Source of the DNA: Winogradskyella sp.
GTDB taxonomy: Bacteria; Bacteroidota; Bacteroidia; Flavobacteriales; Flavobacteriaceae
Direction: 5' to 3'
Length of the DNA: 43,038 bases
Assembly: GCA_028383925.1 (NCBI GenBank)
Contig: JAOEWO010000021.1
Coordinates: forward strand, 1-43,038
Every line of letters begins with the position of its first letter. Position 1 is the stretch's first letter. Positions 17,295 to 26,513 of this stretch are shown here, one piece after another. Made by a program: the position numbers and the translations under genes. The notes under the pieces were generated by a model. It saw only the letters and a list, made by a program, of their open reading frames with translations. It was not told the DNA's origin and searched no databases.

Positions 17295-17894
17295 CTAGTT
17301 AAATTCAAAGTTAACATCTGGTGCATTTTCACTTCCTGGATCTGCTTTATAGCGCGGCATTTCTTCAAAACCGAATGCGCTAGCTAATAACTTACCAGGA
17401 AACTTGGTGGTGTGCTTATCGTAAATATTTACTTTTTCGTTAAAACGATCTCTAGCAATATTAATTCTATTTTCAGTACCTTCTAACTGACTTTGTAGTT
17501 CTAAAAAGTTTTGATTAGCTTTTAATTCTGGGTAACGTTCTACAGAAACTAATAGTTTAGATAAAGCACCGCTTAAACCGCTTTGGGCTTGCTGAAACTG
17601 AGCCATGTTGTCTGCTGTTAATTTGCTAGCATCTATTGTCGTAGATGTTGCTTTTGCTCTTGCCTCAATAACTTCTCTTAACGTTGTTCTTTCAAAATCT
17701 GCAGCACCTTGTACTGTTTTAATAAGATTACCAATAAGGTCATTTCTTCTTTGGTAAGAACTTTCTACGTTAGACCAAGCTGTTTTTGCGTCAGCTTCAT
17801 ATTCTACAGCTGTATTATTAAATCCTACTCCCCATTGATAAACGACGAGAGCTAATAAAGCTATTACTATTACTGGGATTAACCATTTTTTCAT
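17295..17894 (-). CDS. LemA family protein
   Basis: A 199-residue protein with one N-terminal transmembrane helix (residues about 4-22, WLIPVIVIALLALVVYQWG) followed by the LemA helical bundle: YEADAKTAWSNVESSYQRRNDLIGNLIKTV, ARAKATS, LSKLLVSVERYPELKANQNF, and NIARDRFNEKVNIYD. Both conserved LemA phrases (QRRNDLIPNL-like and YPELKA) are present. The periplasmic helical domain has no known enzymatic activity. In other bacteria LemA genes accompany TPM or M48 peptidase genes. Here it lies between a MerR-like regulator and the two TPM genes, all on the minus strand with short gaps. Confidence 0.93.
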   Translation of the reverse strand: MKKWLIPVIVIALLALVVYQWGVGFNNTAVEYEADAKTAWSNVESSYQRRNDLIGNLIKTVQGAADFERTTLREVIEARAKATSTTIDASKLTADNMAQFQQAQSGLSGALSKLLVSVERYPELKANQNFLELQSQLEGTENRINIARDRFNEKVNIYDKHTTKFPGKLLASAFGFEEMPRYKADPGSENAPDVNFEFN

Positions 17895-17906
17895 AATAAA
17901 TGTGTT

Positions 17907-18236
17907 TTAAAGTTGATTTTTAATTTTAGTGAGTTGTTCTCTAATATCTTCAAGCTTGTCAATAATTTCAAATTTTTCTAAAGCTTGTTTTTTTTCTTCT
18001 TTTAAATGTGTTTTAGCACCTTCTAGAGTAAAGCCACGTTCTTTTACTAAGTGGTATATAAATTTTAAATTCTTAATATCCTCTGGTGTAAACTTACGGT
18101 TGCCTTTAGCATTTTTCTTTGGTTTTAGCACATCAAACTCTTTTTCCCAAAAACGAATTAGAGAGGTGTTAACCTTAAAGGCTTCGGCAACTTCACCAAT
18201 GCCATAATATCTTTTTTCTGGTAAATTTATGTGCAT
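17907..18236 (-). CDS. MerR-family transcriptional regulator
   Basis: A 109-residue DNA-binding protein. The winged helix-turn-helix is at residues 10-75 (YYGIGEVAEAFKVNTSLIRFWEKEF, then GNRKFTPEDIKNLKFIYHLV). A short coiled-coil dimerisation helix follows (FEIIDKLEDIREQLTKIKNQ). There is no C-terminal effector domain and no metal-binding cysteine, so it is a minimal MerR protein whose signal is unknown. It starts one base after the M23 peptidase stop codon and ends 12 bases before lemA, so it is embedded in the operon and could regulate it. Related minimal MerR proteins are widespread in Bacteroidota in this same context. Confidence 0.88.
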   Translation of the reverse strand: MHINLPEKRYYGIGEVAEAFKVNTSLIRFWEKEFDVLKPKKNAKGNRKFTPEDIKNLKFIYHLVKERGFTLEGAKTHLKEEKKQALEKFEIIDKLEDIREQLTKIKNQL

Positions 18237-18237
18237 A

Positions 18238-19209
18238 TTAATCTAGAGATTGGTTTTCTAATGATGCTTTCTTTAATAATTTATCAAATTCTAAAGCAGA
18301 TAAGTTGCCATAGTAAAAGTTAATAGGGTTAATTCTTTCATTATCTTTAAAAACTTCATAATGAAGATGAGGAGCCTCTGATCTGCCTGTACTACCAACA
18401 AAACCTATTAAATCGCCACGTTTAACCTTTTGGTTTACTCTAACGTTGTACTTGTACAGGTGTGCATACAAAGACATGTAGCCGTACCCATGGTCTATCC
18501 TAATATGGTTTCCGTAGCCTGTAGAACCATTATCTGCTCGTTTTACAACACCATTGCCAGACGCATATACGGGTGTGCCTCTTGGCGCTGTAAAATCCAT
18601 GCCATAATGAAATTTTCTAACTTTAGTAAACGGGTCAGTTCTGTAACCATAGCCAGAAGCCATACGTGTTAAGTTAACATTGCTTACCGGTTGTATAGCA
18701 GGTATAGCTTCTAAAAATTTTTCTTTATCGTTTGCAAGTTTTGCGATTTCATCTAACGATTTAGATTGTACCACAATAGCTTTTTCTATGATGTCTAAGC
18801 GCTTACTACTTTCTGCAATTAATTGCGAATTATCAAAGCCCTCAAATTTTTTATATCTATTTACTCCACCAAAACCTGCACGTCGCTGTTCTTTTGGTAT
18901 GGGGTTGGCTTCAAAATACAGTCTGTAAATGGCATTATCACGTTCTTCTACGTTTTCTAAAGCCGTAATTGCATCATCCATACGCTTGTTTAATAACTCG
19001 TATTGTAATTGTGCATTTTGAAGCTCGCGTGACAGTTGGCGTTCTTTTGGAGATTGAATGTATTGACTCACAATAAAAAATGACAAAAAGCCAAATAAAG
19101 CCGCAGCCACTAAAAATACACTAGCGTACTTAAATGTTGTTCTCTTTTTACGCTTTATCTTTCGGTAAGATAGCGTTTCTGCATCATAATAATATTTTAC
19201 CTTAGCCAT
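18238..19209 (-). CDS. M23-family peptidoglycan endopeptidase, membrane-anchored
   Basis: 323 residues from the ATG at 19209. The frame opens at 19245, but MAKVKYYYDAETLSYRKIKRKKR is the usual flavobacterial start. A transmembrane helix (about residues 27-50) is followed by a coiled-coil region (residues 60-160) and a LytM/M23 domain at about 195-300. Zinc and catalytic motifs are HYGMDFTAPRGTPV (HxxxD) and LYAHL with APHLHYEVF (HxH), all intact, so this should be an active endopeptidase cutting cross-linked peptidoglycan. It is divergent from alaS and heads the minus-strand M23-MerR-LemA-TPM run. Confidence 0.93.
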   Translation of the reverse strand: MAKVKYYYDAETLSYRKIKRKKRTTFKYASVFLVAAALFGFLSFFIVSQYIQSPKERQLSRELQNAQLQYELLNKRMDDAITALENVEERDNAIYRLYFEANPIPKEQRRAGFGGVNRYKKFEGFDNSQLIAESSKRLDIIEKAIVVQSKSLDEIAKLANDKEKFLEAIPAIQPVSNVNLTRMASGYGYRTDPFTKVRKFHYGMDFTAPRGTPVYASGNGVVKRADNGSTGYGNHIRIDHGYGYMSLYAHLYKYNVRVNQKVKRGDLIGFVGSTGRSEAPHLHYEVFKDNERINPINFYYGNLSALEFDKLLKKASLENQSLD

Positions 19210-19223
19210 GTTCGAATTTATAC

Positions 19224-19231
19224 TATTTTTG
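19224..19231 (+). promoter_or_regulatory. Possible -7 box TATTTTTG for alaS
   Basis: TATTTTTG fits TAnnTTTG and would give a leader of about 95 bases before the alaS ATG at 19334. It overlaps the 5' end of the divergent M23 transcript and has no clear TTG element upstream. Confidence 0.3.
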
Positions 19232-19277
19232 CAGCCAATAAGCACAGCATTCTATGTTTATGTATTGGCATAACGAC

Positions 19278-19285
19278 CAAATATA
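19278..19285 (-). promoter_or_regulatory. Possible -7 box TATATTTG for the M23 operon
   Basis: On the minus strand this reads TATATTTG, an exact TAnnTTTG match, with a predicted start about 60 bases before the M23 gene ATG. A TTG lies 12 bases upstream of it, closer than usual, so support is moderate. Confidence 0.4.
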
Positions 19286-19333
19286 AAAATTGTTTTGCAA
19301 TTGTGGTAATTATAAGAAGCTATTATAACATAT

Positions 19334-21946
19334 ATGAAGTCTCAAGAAATACGTAGAAAATTTTTAAGCTTTTTTGAAGCAAAGGAGCATCTCATAGTAC
19401 AGTCTGCACCAATGGTCTTAAAAGACGATCCTACCTTAATGTTTGTAAACTCTGGTATGGCACCTTTTAAAGAATACTTTTTAGGGAATTCTGATCCTAA
19501 AAAAAATAGGATAGCAGACTCGCAAAAATGCTTAAGAGTTTCTGGCAAGCATAACGATTTGGAAGAGGTGGGGTACGATACGTATCACCATACACTTTTT
19601 GAAATGTTAGGGAATTGGAGTTTTGGTGATTACTTTAAAAAAGAAGCTATTGCTTGGGCTTGGGAGTTGCTTGTAGATGTCTACGGTATAGATAAAGATA
19701 TTTTGTATGTCACTGTTTTTGAAGGTAGTGAAGATGCTGATAATTTAGATATGGATACCGATGCTTATAATATTTGGAAAGAATTTATTTCTGAAGATCG
19801 TATTCTTAAAGGTAATAAAAAAGATAATTTCTGGGAAATGGGTGAGCAAGGCCCTTGCGGACCTTGTAGCGAAATACACGTAGATATACGCTCTAAAGAA
19901 GAAAAAGAAAAAGTAGACGGCAAGACTTTGGTAAACATGGACCATCCTCAGGTTGTAGAAATCTGGAATCTTGTATTTATGCAATATAACCGTAAAGCTA
20001 ATGGCATATTAGAGGCATTACCAAATAAGCATATTGATACAGGAATGGGCTTTGAGCGTCTATGTATGGTTTTACAGAACGTACAATCTAACTACGATAC
20101 TGATGTTTTTATACCAATTATTAGAGAAATTGAAGCCATTACAAATAATGATTATGGTAAAGATGAAAAAGCAGATGTTGCCATTCGTGTAATCTCTGAC
20201 CATGTTAGAGCGGTAGCGTTTTCTATAGCAGATGGCCAATTGCCAAGTAATACAGGTGCTGGTTATGTAATACGTAGAATTTTAAGAAGAGCGATACGTT
20301 ACGGGTTTACATTTTTAGATAAAAAAGAACCTTTTATATACCGTTTGGTTGATGTTTTAAGTAAAAAAATGGGACAAGCATTTCCCGAATTAAAAGCGCA
20401 AAAACAACTTATAGAAAATGTAATTAAAGAAGAAGAAGCGTCATTTTTAAGAACATTAGATCAAGGTTTAGTTTTGTTAAATCGTATTGTAGAAGAAACA
20501 AAAAGTGATACGGTCTCTGGTGAAAAAGCTTTTGAGCTTTATGATACTTATGGCTTTCCTATAGATTTAACAGCTTTAATTTTATCTGAAAAGAATTTAA
20601 AATTAGATGAAGAAGGTTTTAATACCCATTTAGAGAAACAAAAGAAACGCTCTAGAGCAGCAAGCGAAATGTCTACCGAAGATTGGACGATTTTGGTTGA
20701 TGATGCTGTACAAGAATTTGTGGGTTACGACGCTTTAGACGCTAACATAAAAATAACAAGATATAGAAAAATAACCTCAAAGAAAGATGGCGAAATGTAT
20801 CAGTTGGTTTTTAATCTAACCCCGTTTTATGCCGAAGGTGGTGGGCAAGTAGGTGATAAAGGCTATTTACAGCACGCACACGGAGATGTTGTTTATATTA
20901 TTGATACTAAGAAAGAGAATAACGTTGTTATACATTTTACTAAAACTCTACCAGATAATTTAAACCAAACATTTAAAGCAGTTGTAGATAATAAACAACG
21001 CCATCGTACAGAATGTAACCATACAGCAACGCATTTGCTACACCAAGCATTAAGAGAAGTACTTGGTGAGCATGTAGAACAAAAAGGATCTGCAGTGCAC
21101 TCTAAATATTTACGTTTTGATTTTTCTCATTTTTCTAAACTTACGGTAGAAGAATTAAGAGATGTTGAGAACTTTGTTAATGCGCGAATAGAAGATAAAT
21201 TAGCATTACAAGAACATAGAAGCGTGCCTATGGAAAAAGCAATAGCAGATGGTGCAATGGCTTTATTTGGTGAAAAGTATGGTGATGCTGTAAGAACAAT
21301 TAGATTTGGACAATCTATTGAATTATGTGGTGGGACACATGTAGATAATACAAGTGATATTTGGCATTTTAAAATTACATCAGAGAGTGCAGTTGCCTCT
21401 GGTATTAGACGTATTGAAGCTATTACAAATGATGCAGTGAAAGATTTTTATTTTGAAAATAACAGAGCTTATTTTGAAATGAAAGACTTACTTAACAATG
21501 CAAAGCAACCTGTAAAAGCCTTACAAAACCTACAAGAGGAAAATTCAGATTTAAAAAAGCAAATTGAAAATCTGTTAAAAGATAAAGCGAAAAATATTAA
21601 AGGTGAGCTTAAGAGTGAAATTTCAGAAATTAATGGAGTTCAGTTTTTAGCTAAAAAATTAGACTTAGATGCTAGCGGCATTAAAGATGTTTGTTTTGAA
21701 TTAGGAAGTCAGTTTGATAATTTGTTTTTAGTGTTTGGCGCAGAATCTAATGGTAAAGCCGTTTTAACTTGCTATATTTCTAAAGAATTAGTGACTAGTA
21801 AAGGCTTAAATGCTGGTGCTATTGTTAGAGAATTAGGAAAACATATACAAGGTGGTGGCGGAGGTCAGCCGTTCTTTGCAACCGCAGGAGGTAAAAATCC
21901 GGCTGGAATTGCTGAGGCTTTACAGAACGCTAAAAATTATATATAA
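19334..21946 (+). CDS. alaS: Alanine--tRNA ligase
   Basis: An 870-residue class II aminoacyl-tRNA synthetase of normal length that charges tRNA-Ala. The N-terminal catalytic domain starts [19 protein letters not shown] and contains motif 2 ([13 protein letters not shown]) and motif 3 ([15 protein letters not shown]). The editing domain has the zinc-type motif [11 protein letters not shown] and CGGTH, which clear mischarged Ser/Gly. The C-Ala domain ends with the glycine run [19 protein letters not shown]. All motifs are intact. The GSCFA gene begins 8 bases after the stop and is probably co-transcribed. Confidence 0.98.
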   Translation: MKSQEIRRKFLSFFEAKEHLIVQSAPMVLKDDPTLMFVNSGMAPFKEYFLGNSDPKKNRIADSQKCLRVSGKHNDLEEVGYDTYHHTLFEMLGNWSFGDYFKKEAIAWAWELLVDVYGIDKDILYVTVFEGSEDADNLDMDTDAYNIWKEFISEDRILKGNKKDNFWEMGEQGPCGPCSEIHVDIRSKEEKEKVDGKTLVNMDHPQVVEIWNLVFMQYNRKANGILEALPNKHIDTGMGFERLCMVLQNVQSNYDTDVFIPIIREIEAITNNDYGKDEKADVAIRVISDHVRAVAFSIADGQLPSNTGAGYVIRRILRRAIRYGFTFLDKKEPFIYRLVDVLSKKMGQAFPELKAQKQLIENVIKEEEASFLRTLDQGLVLLNRIVEETKSDTVSGEKAFELYDTYGFPIDLTALILSEKNLKLDEEGFNTHLEKQKKRSRAASEMSTEDWTILVDDAVQEFVGYDALDANIKITRYRKITSKKDGEMYQLVFNLTPFYAEGGGQVGDKGYLQHAHGDVVYIIDTKKENNVVIHFTKTLPDNLNQTFKAVVDNKQRHRTECNHTATHLLHQALREVLGEHVEQKGSAVHSKYLRFDFSHFSKLTVEELRDVENFVNARIEDKLALQEHRSVPMEKAIADGAMALFGEKYGDAVRTIRFGQSIELCGGTHVDNTSDIWHFKITSESAVASGIRRIEAITNDAVKDFYFENNRAYFEMKDLLNNAKQPVKALQNLQEENSDLKKQIENLLKDKAKNIKGELKSEISEINGVQFLAKKLDLDASGIKDVCFELGSQFDNLFLVFGAESNGKAVLTCYISKELVTSKGLNAGAIVRELGKHIQGGGGGQPFFATAGGKNPAGIAEALQNAKNYI

Positions 21947-21954
21947 CAGCTAGA

Positions 21955-22908
21955 TTGAATTTACAAACCAAAATAACACTGCAAAAACAAGCGTACAATC
22001 ACATTGATTATAACTCTAACGTGTTACTTTTTGGTTCGTGTTTTTCTGAAAATATTGGTAATAAGTTTAATTACTTTAAGTTTCAATCTAATATAAATCC
22101 GTTTGGTATATTATTTCATCCTTTAGCTATTGAAACACTTATAACAAGAGCTATAAATAAAACTTATTATGCTGAGGATGATTTGTTTTTTCAAAACGAA
22201 CAATGGTGTTGTTTAGATGTACACTCAAAGTTTAATACAACGTCTAAAACAGAACTGCTTAAAGCATTAAATAGTCAAATTGATAAGACTTATGATGCTT
22301 TGCATAAGACGACTCATATTTTTGTTACATTAGGTACAAGTTGGGTTTATAGACATATAGCAACAGATGCTATTGTAGCTAATTGTCATAAACTACCACA
22401 AAAACAGTTTTTAAAAGAATTGCTTAGTGTAGAAGATAGTACTGCTGCCTTAGAGGCAATCATTACTTTGGTGCGTGGTATAAATGCTGATGTAAATTTT
22501 GTGTTTACACTATCTCCTGTACGCCATATTAAAGATGGTTTTGTTGATAATGCTAGAAGTAAAGCACATTTACTAACAGCAATACACCACGTTGTAGATA
22601 TTAGAAATGGTTTGTATTATTTTCCGTCTTATGAAATTATGATGGATGAACTGCGCGACTACAGATTCTATAATGAAGATATGTTACATCCTAGCCCAAC
22701 GGCTATAGATTATATTTGGAATAAATTTGAAGCCACTTGGTTATCTGAAGATGCTCAAAAAACCCTTCAGACAGTAACTTCAATTCAATCAAAGAAAGCA
22801 CACCGCCCTTTTAATAGTGATTCTAAAGCGCATCAAGACTTCCTTAATAAGCTTAACTTAGAGATAAAAGATTTAAAGCTTAGACATCCTCATATCTGTT
22901 TTTCTTAA
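21955..22908 (+). CDS. GSCFA domain-containing protein (SGNH-like hydrolase)
   Basis: A 317-residue protein starting at TTG (21955), preceded in frame by a stop, with the usual start MNLQTKITLQKQ. The GSCFA signature is GSCFSENIG at residues 27-35, and the GTSWVYRH block and C-terminal DMLHPSPTAIDYIW follow. The GSCFA family is thought to share the SGNH/GDSL hydrolase fold, with the serine or cysteine of GSC near the nucleophile position and the D..H pair of DMLHPS completing the site. The natural substrate is unknown. No signal peptide is visible, so it is probably cytoplasmic. Position directly behind alaS is common in Flavobacteriia. Confidence 0.88.
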   Translation: MNLQTKITLQKQAYNHIDYNSNVLLFGSCFSENIGNKFNYFKFQSNINPFGILFHPLAIETLITRAINKTYYAEDDLFFQNEQWCCLDVHSKFNTTSKTELLKALNSQIDKTYDALHKTTHIFVTLGTSWVYRHIATDAIVANCHKLPQKQFLKELLSVEDSTAALEAIITLVRGINADVNFVFTLSPVRHIKDGFVDNARSKAHLLTAIHHVVDIRNGLYYFPSYEIMMDELRDYRFYNEDMLHPSPTAIDYIWNKFEATWLSEDAQKTLQTVTSIQSKKAHRPFNSDSKAHQDFLNKLNLEIKDLKLRHPHICFS

Positions 22909-22937
22909 CTATAAATTATAGAAAATTATTTGTTTTA

Positions 22938-22958
22938 ATACGTGTTGCCCACAATTAT
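22938..22958 (+). repeat. Left inverted repeat of gene cassette
   Basis: Starts ATACGTGTTGCC and ends CCCACAATTAT (22948-22958). The last 11 bases are a perfect inverted copy of 24069-24079, and the remaining bases match with one gap and two changes. The repeat runs into the start codon of the FG-GAP gene. Confidence 0.65.
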
Positions 22959-24072
22959 GAAAAAAATCCTAACACAATTAATATTACTTACTTTTTTGAT
23001 AATTTCACTAAATGGATTTACTCAAGAAGTAGAGTTTTTCAATGCAGACGGATTTTTTTCAATCGGAACGCAATCAAATCGAACTTCTTCAATAACGTTA
23101 ATAGACATTGACAAAGATGGAGATTTAGATGCACTTATAGCTAATGGAAGACATTGGGCAGAACAAAATTATATTTACTACAATGACGGAAATGGATATT
23201 TCAAATTAGCCCAACCCATTGGGAAATTTCTTGACGCTTCTTATTCTGTAAAAAGTGCCGATTTAAACAATGATGGATTTATGGATATTGCAGTAGCTAA
23301 TGACAACATTCAGAATAAAATATATTTTGGTTCAGCCAATCAAAATTTTGATAAAGAAATTTCTTTTGGCTCAATATCACCTTCACGGAATCTTGAAATT
23401 GCAGATATTGACAATGATGGGGATTTTGACCTAATACTCTCAAATAGAAAAGCCAAAAACGAAATTTGCTTAAACGATGGAAAAGGTAACTTTAAAAATA
23501 GCATCACTTATGGTAACCAATCTGACCAAACAATTCAAACTAAAGTTGTAGATATAAACAAAGATGGATTTTTGGACTTAATTACAGCAGAACGAAAGAG
23601 TAAAACTAAAGTTTTTATAAATGACGGAAAACAGAATTTTTCAAAAGTAATTGAATTTGGTAATGAAGAAGATGAATCTCGTTCTATTGACATTGCAGAT
23701 TTTGACAATGACGGATTTTTAGATGTCGTAATAGGAAATTTAGGTTCAAAAAATGGTATTTATTTTGGCGACAAAAATTTGAGTTTTAAAAGAGTTTATG
23801 ATTTCAAATCAGAACATTCAACTTATTCGATTAAAGTATCTGACTTGAACAAGGACGGATATCTAGACATTGTTGAAGGGAATTCGGAGGAACGAAACTA
23901 TGTTTATTTAGGTCAAGAAAATGGTGAATTTATAGAAATTGGTTTGCGAGAAGACTTAAAAGACGATACTTATAATATAGAAATTGGAGATTTAAATAAC
24001 GATGGATTTCCAGACATTATAGAATCGAATTCTGGAACTTGGAATTTATATTACATAACTCGGAAGAAATAA
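22957..24072 (+). CDS. Secreted FG-GAP/VCBS repeat beta-propeller protein
   Basis: 371 residues from the ATG at 22957 (a GTG at 22942 is in frame but lies within the repeat). A signal peptide (residues 1-22, ending LNGFTQ) is followed by seven FG-GAP/VCBS units with calcium-loop motifs DxDxDGxxD: DIDKDGDLD, DLNNDGFMD, DIDNDGDFD, DINKDGFLD, DFDNDGFLD, DLNKDGYLD and DLNNDGFPD. Seven units suit a closed seven-bladed propeller. There is no T9SS sorting domain, so it should remain periplasmic or be released by another route. Start and stop codons both sit in inverted repeats (22938-22958, 24069-24090), and the gene interrupts an otherwise housekeeping neighbourhood, consistent with recent transfer. 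Confidence 0.85.
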   Translation: MKKILTQLILLTFLIISLNGFTQEVEFFNADGFFSIGTQSNRTSSITLIDIDKDGDLDALIANGRHWAEQNYIYYNDGNGYFKLAQPIGKFLDASYSVKSADLNNDGFMDIAVANDNIQNKIYFGSANQNFDKEISFGSISPSRNLEIADIDNDGDFDLILSNRKAKNEICLNDGKGNFKNSITYGNQSDQTIQTKVVDINKDGFLDLITAERKSKTKVFINDGKQNFSKVIEFGNEEDESRSIDIADFDNDGFLDVVIGNLGSKNGIYFGDKNLSFKRVYDFKSEHSTYSIKVSDLNKDGYLDIVEGNSEERNYVYLGQENGEFIEIGLREDLKDDTYNIEIGDLNNDGFPDIIESNSGTWNLYYITRKK

Positions 24073-24090
24073 TTGTGGGTAATACCGTAT
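24069..24090 (+). repeat. Right inverted repeat of gene cassette
   Basis: Begins ATAATTGTGGG (24069-24079) and continues TAATACCGTAT. It is the inverted counterpart of 22938-22958 and contains the TAA stop codon of the FG-GAP gene. An additional small hairpin (AGTGTA, 7-base loop, TACACT) lies at 24118-24136, in the roughly 120-base tail that might be a recombination site. Confidence 0.65.
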
Positions 24091-24231
24091 ATAATTTATG
24101 GCTTTGGTTTTAAAGTCAGTGTATTAAGACTACACTATTAGAGGGTTTAACTTTTAAATCACCCATTTGTCGAAAAACGAAGATACTACTCAAAAAAAAT
24201 TATAACTTCTTTAAGCTATTAATCAATTTCT

Positions 24232-24288
24232 AAAAAACATCAACCATTAACTTAGTGCAGAAGTACTGGTTATAGTTGGTGTTTTTTT
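24232..24288. terminator. Imperfect bidirectional terminator between convergent genes
   Basis: AAAAAACATCAAC at 24232-24244 pairs with GTTGGTGTTTTTT at 24275-24287 (12 of 13, one G-T). T-runs follow the stem on both strands (TTTTTTT on plus, TTTTTT on minus). It separates the plus-strand FG-GAP gene from the minus-strand lipoprotein gene. Confidence 0.5.
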
Positions 24289-24713
24289 AATTCATTTATA
24301 TAGGCTGTCAAGTCAATTTCTATAAACTTTGCCTTTTTGTAATTGAATTCTGATAAGTTTAGTTCTGTTGTATAATACAGTTTTTTGTTAGATAATATAA
24401 ATGGATCACCTTGGTTTGCTCCAAGTTTAAATTCTTTTTTATTTATTACAAAATGATGGTTAAAACCTTTAGTTAAAAATTGCTTATTTATCCCTGTCCA
24501 ATAATGAGTTAATTCAAAATTCTTATCCAAAGAATAAACATAGTAATCTATCGAATCACTCTTAGTGCTAAATTGAGTCCTGTAAATTTCTTTTAATTCA
24601 GATGAGAGCTGATTAAAAGTCAATTCTTTTTTTTCTTTTTTATCCAAGTCAATTTCTCCACTACAAGCAGTTAGCACCAAAATAGAGATTACTACTAAGA
24701 TATTTTTTTTCAT
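24270..24713 (-). CDS. Predicted lipoprotein of unknown function
   Basis: A 147-residue protein with a lipoprotein signal peptide: basic start MKKN, hydrophobic core ILVVISILVLTA and lipobox LTAC with the lipidated cysteine at residue 17. The mature part is acidic and lysine-rich near the N-terminus (SGEIDLDKKEKKELTF) and then beta-rich with many tyrosines (SIDYYVYSLDKNFELTHYW). No domain is recognised. It lies in the interval between the FG-GAP cassette and coaD, with 50 bases to the coaD stop codon. It may be part of the same strain-specific insertion, but it has no visible repeat of its own. Confidence 0.72.
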   Translation of the reverse strand: MKKNILVVISILVLTACSGEIDLDKKEKKELTFNQLSSELKEIYRTQFSTKSDSIDYYVYSLDKNFELTHYWTGINKQFLTKGFNHHFVINKKEFKLGANQGDPFILSNKKLYYTTELNLSEFNYKKAKFIEIDLTAYINELKKHQL

Positions 24714-24763
24714 ATTTTAAATGGTAGCTTAATGGATTAAAAACTCAATAAACTCATATGCTA

Positions 24764-25222
24764 CTAGCCATCAACCCTCACACTACTAGGAACTAGCTTT
24801 GTGTAATCTCCATTATTTCTAATAACATCGCGTACAATAGAAGACGAAATGTAAGACGTACTAGCTGCAGTTAATAAAAATACGGTTTCTATAGGTGCTA
24901 AATCTCTGTTGGTGTGTGCAATAGCTTTTTCAAATTCAAAATCGGCAGGATTTCTAAGTCCTCTTAAAATAAATTCTACATTATTTTTCAAGCAAAAATC
25001 TACAGTCAGTCCTTTGTAAGTGACTACTTTTATTTTAGGCTCATCTATAAAAGCAGCCTCTATAAATTGCTGGCGTTCTTCTAAAGAAAACATATATTTT
25101 TTATCAGCATTAATACCAATCGCAACAATAACCTCGTCAAACAGTTTTATACTACGTTTTATAATATCGTAATGCCCTAAGGTAATAGGGTCAAAAGATC
25201 CCGGAAATATTGCTCTTTTCAT
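24764..25222 (-). CDS. coaD: Phosphopantetheine adenylyltransferase
   Basis: 152 residues from the ATG at 25222. The frame extends to 25264, but MKRAIFPGSFDPITLGHYD is the standard start. It catalyses the fourth step of coenzyme A synthesis, transferring AMP from ATP to 4'-phosphopantetheine. The nucleotidyltransferase motif TxGH is T14, G16 and H17, and the second signature is YISSSIVRDVIRNNGD with the conserved ISSS.VR. Length is normal. It lies 97 bases downstream of ddl on the same strand, so both may be transcribed together from the promoter in the ddl/PASTA intergenic region. Confidence 0.97.
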   Translation of the reverse strand: MKRAIFPGSFDPITLGHYDIIKRSIKLFDEVIVAIGINADKKYMFSLEERQQFIEAAFIDEPKIKVVTYKGLTVDFCLKNNVEFILRGLRNPADFEFEKAIAHTNRDLAPIETVFLLTAASTSYISSSIVRDVIRNNGDYTKLVPSSVRVDG

Positions 25223-25319
25223 AGTTACTTTCTGATAAAGGAAGTTTATTATACACTTTGCCAAAGATAAGAATTAAGAAATTGAGTGCGTTATTCAAAA
25301 AAAAATTAATGGTGATTTG

Positions 25320-26297
25320 TTAATTCGTCAATGCCTCTTCAATAGCATTGCCAAACAAGTTTTGCATGCTAATACCTGCAGCAGCGGCTTGTTGAGGTAA
25401 AATACTTTCTTTAGTTAAGCCAGGTACAGTATTAACTTCGAGCAAGTAAGGTTCGTCGTTTTTAAAAATAAATTCACTTCTGCTAAAACCACTCATGCCT
25501 AATATTTTATAAATCTTTTTTGCAACGATTTCTGTTTTTTGTTGGTAATCTTTAGAAATTCGTGCAGGTGTTATTTCTTGAGACTTGCCTTCGTATTTAG
25601 CTTGGTAATCAAAAAAGTCGTTTTCAGATACAATTTCTGTAATCGGTAGCACTATGGTTTCCCCTTTATAAGAAATGACACCAACAGACACTTCAACACC
25701 ATCTAAAAATTGCTCTATAATAATTTCATTATCTTCTTTAAATGAGTTTTCAATAGCAGCCTTTAAATTTTCCTTTTTATACACTTTAGAAATTCCGAAA
25801 CTACTACCAGCTTTATTTGCTTTAACAAAACAAGGTAAGCCTACTTTAGCAATTATTGCAGTCTCGTTAATAGTATCGCCAAGATTTAAGCAATAACTTT
25901 CTGCAGTTTTTATACCATGAGGTTTTAGCGTGGCAAGCAAATCGCGTTTATTAAAAGTTAGCGCTGCTTGGTACATATTACAACTGGTTTGGGGCATGCC
26001 TATTAGTTTAAAATACGCTTGCATATAGCCATCCTCACCAGGTGCACCATGTATCGCATTAAAAACACAATCAAACGTAATTTTTGTATCATTTACCAAA
26101 ACCGAAAAATCATTTTTATCTATTTCAAATTCTTCATTTGTATCATTTACATAAACCCATTTGTTTTTAAATATATGTATACGATAAGTGTTGTAACTCT
26201 CTTTGTCTAAAGCATCGTAAACAACGTTGCCACTCTTTAATGAGATCTTATATTCACTAGAATAACCTCCCATTATAATTGCAATATTTTTTTTCAT
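25320..26297 (-). CDS. ddl: D-alanine--D-alanine ligase
   Basis: A 325-residue ATP-grasp ligase making D-Ala-D-Ala for peptidoglycan precursors. It starts MKKNIAIIMGGYSSEYKISLKSG, with the family's N-terminal GGxSsE loop. HGAPGEDGYMQ (near residue 84) is the substrate loop, FVKANKAGSSFGI the ATP-binding glycine-rich stretch, EVSVGVI the central block, and LLEVNTVPGLT the magnesium-binding motif near residue 293. All key residues are present. It is divergent from the PASTA/rluD pair and upstream of coaD, a standard flavobacterial arrangement. Confidence 0.96.
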   Translation of the reverse strand: MKKNIAIIMGGYSSEYKISLKSGNVVYDALDKESYNTYRIHIFKNKWVYVNDTNEEFEIDKNDFSVLVNDTKITFDCVFNAIHGAPGEDGYMQAYFKLIGMPQTSCNMYQAALTFNKRDLLATLKPHGIKTAESYCLNLGDTINETAIIAKVGLPCFVKANKAGSSFGISKVYKKENLKAAIENSFKEDNEIIIEQFLDGVEVSVGVISYKGETIVLPITEIVSENDFFDYQAKYEGKSQEITPARISKDYQQKTEIVAKKIYKILGMSGFSRSEFIFKNDEPYLLEVNTVPGLTKESILPQQAAAAGISMQNLFGNAIEEALTN

Positions 26298-26321
26298 TAT
26301 CTAGGTTAAAAAGCTGTAATG

Positions 26322-26329
26322 TAAAAGTA
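26322..26329 (-). promoter_or_regulatory. Possible -7 box TACTTTTA for ddl-coaD
   Basis: On the minus strand TACTTTTA differs from TAnnTTTG only at the last base, with TTG 15 bases upstream. It would give a leader of about 20 bases before the ddl ATG at 26297. Confidence 0.4.
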
Positions 26330-26487
26330 TCATTTATTATTATGCAATCAACATTATTATTGTAATTAGCATCTGTAGAATTTCTTTAATGTACAGTAAA
26401 TTGCTGTTTTATTCTTAACTTAAGAGTAACCATAAACTAAATGTGCAGTGAATACGTATATAAATTTTATTGCGTTATATATTTTCT

Positions 26488-26495
26488 TAGTTTTG
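26488..26495 (+). promoter_or_regulatory. Predicted -7 box TAGTTTTG for PASTA-rluD
   Basis: TAGTTTTG is an exact TAnnTTTG match with TTG at 26470-26472, 15 bases upstream. Transcription would start near 26500, 13 or so bases before the PASTA gene ATG. Confidence 0.55.
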
Positions 26496-26513
26496 TCATC
26501 AATTATTTAGCTT

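Noticed and set aside
24270..24713. Lipoprotein gene as toxin or immunity partner of the FG-GAP protein
   Set aside because: It is convergent with that gene, separated by a bidirectional terminator and has no toxin-like motif; nothing supports the pairing.
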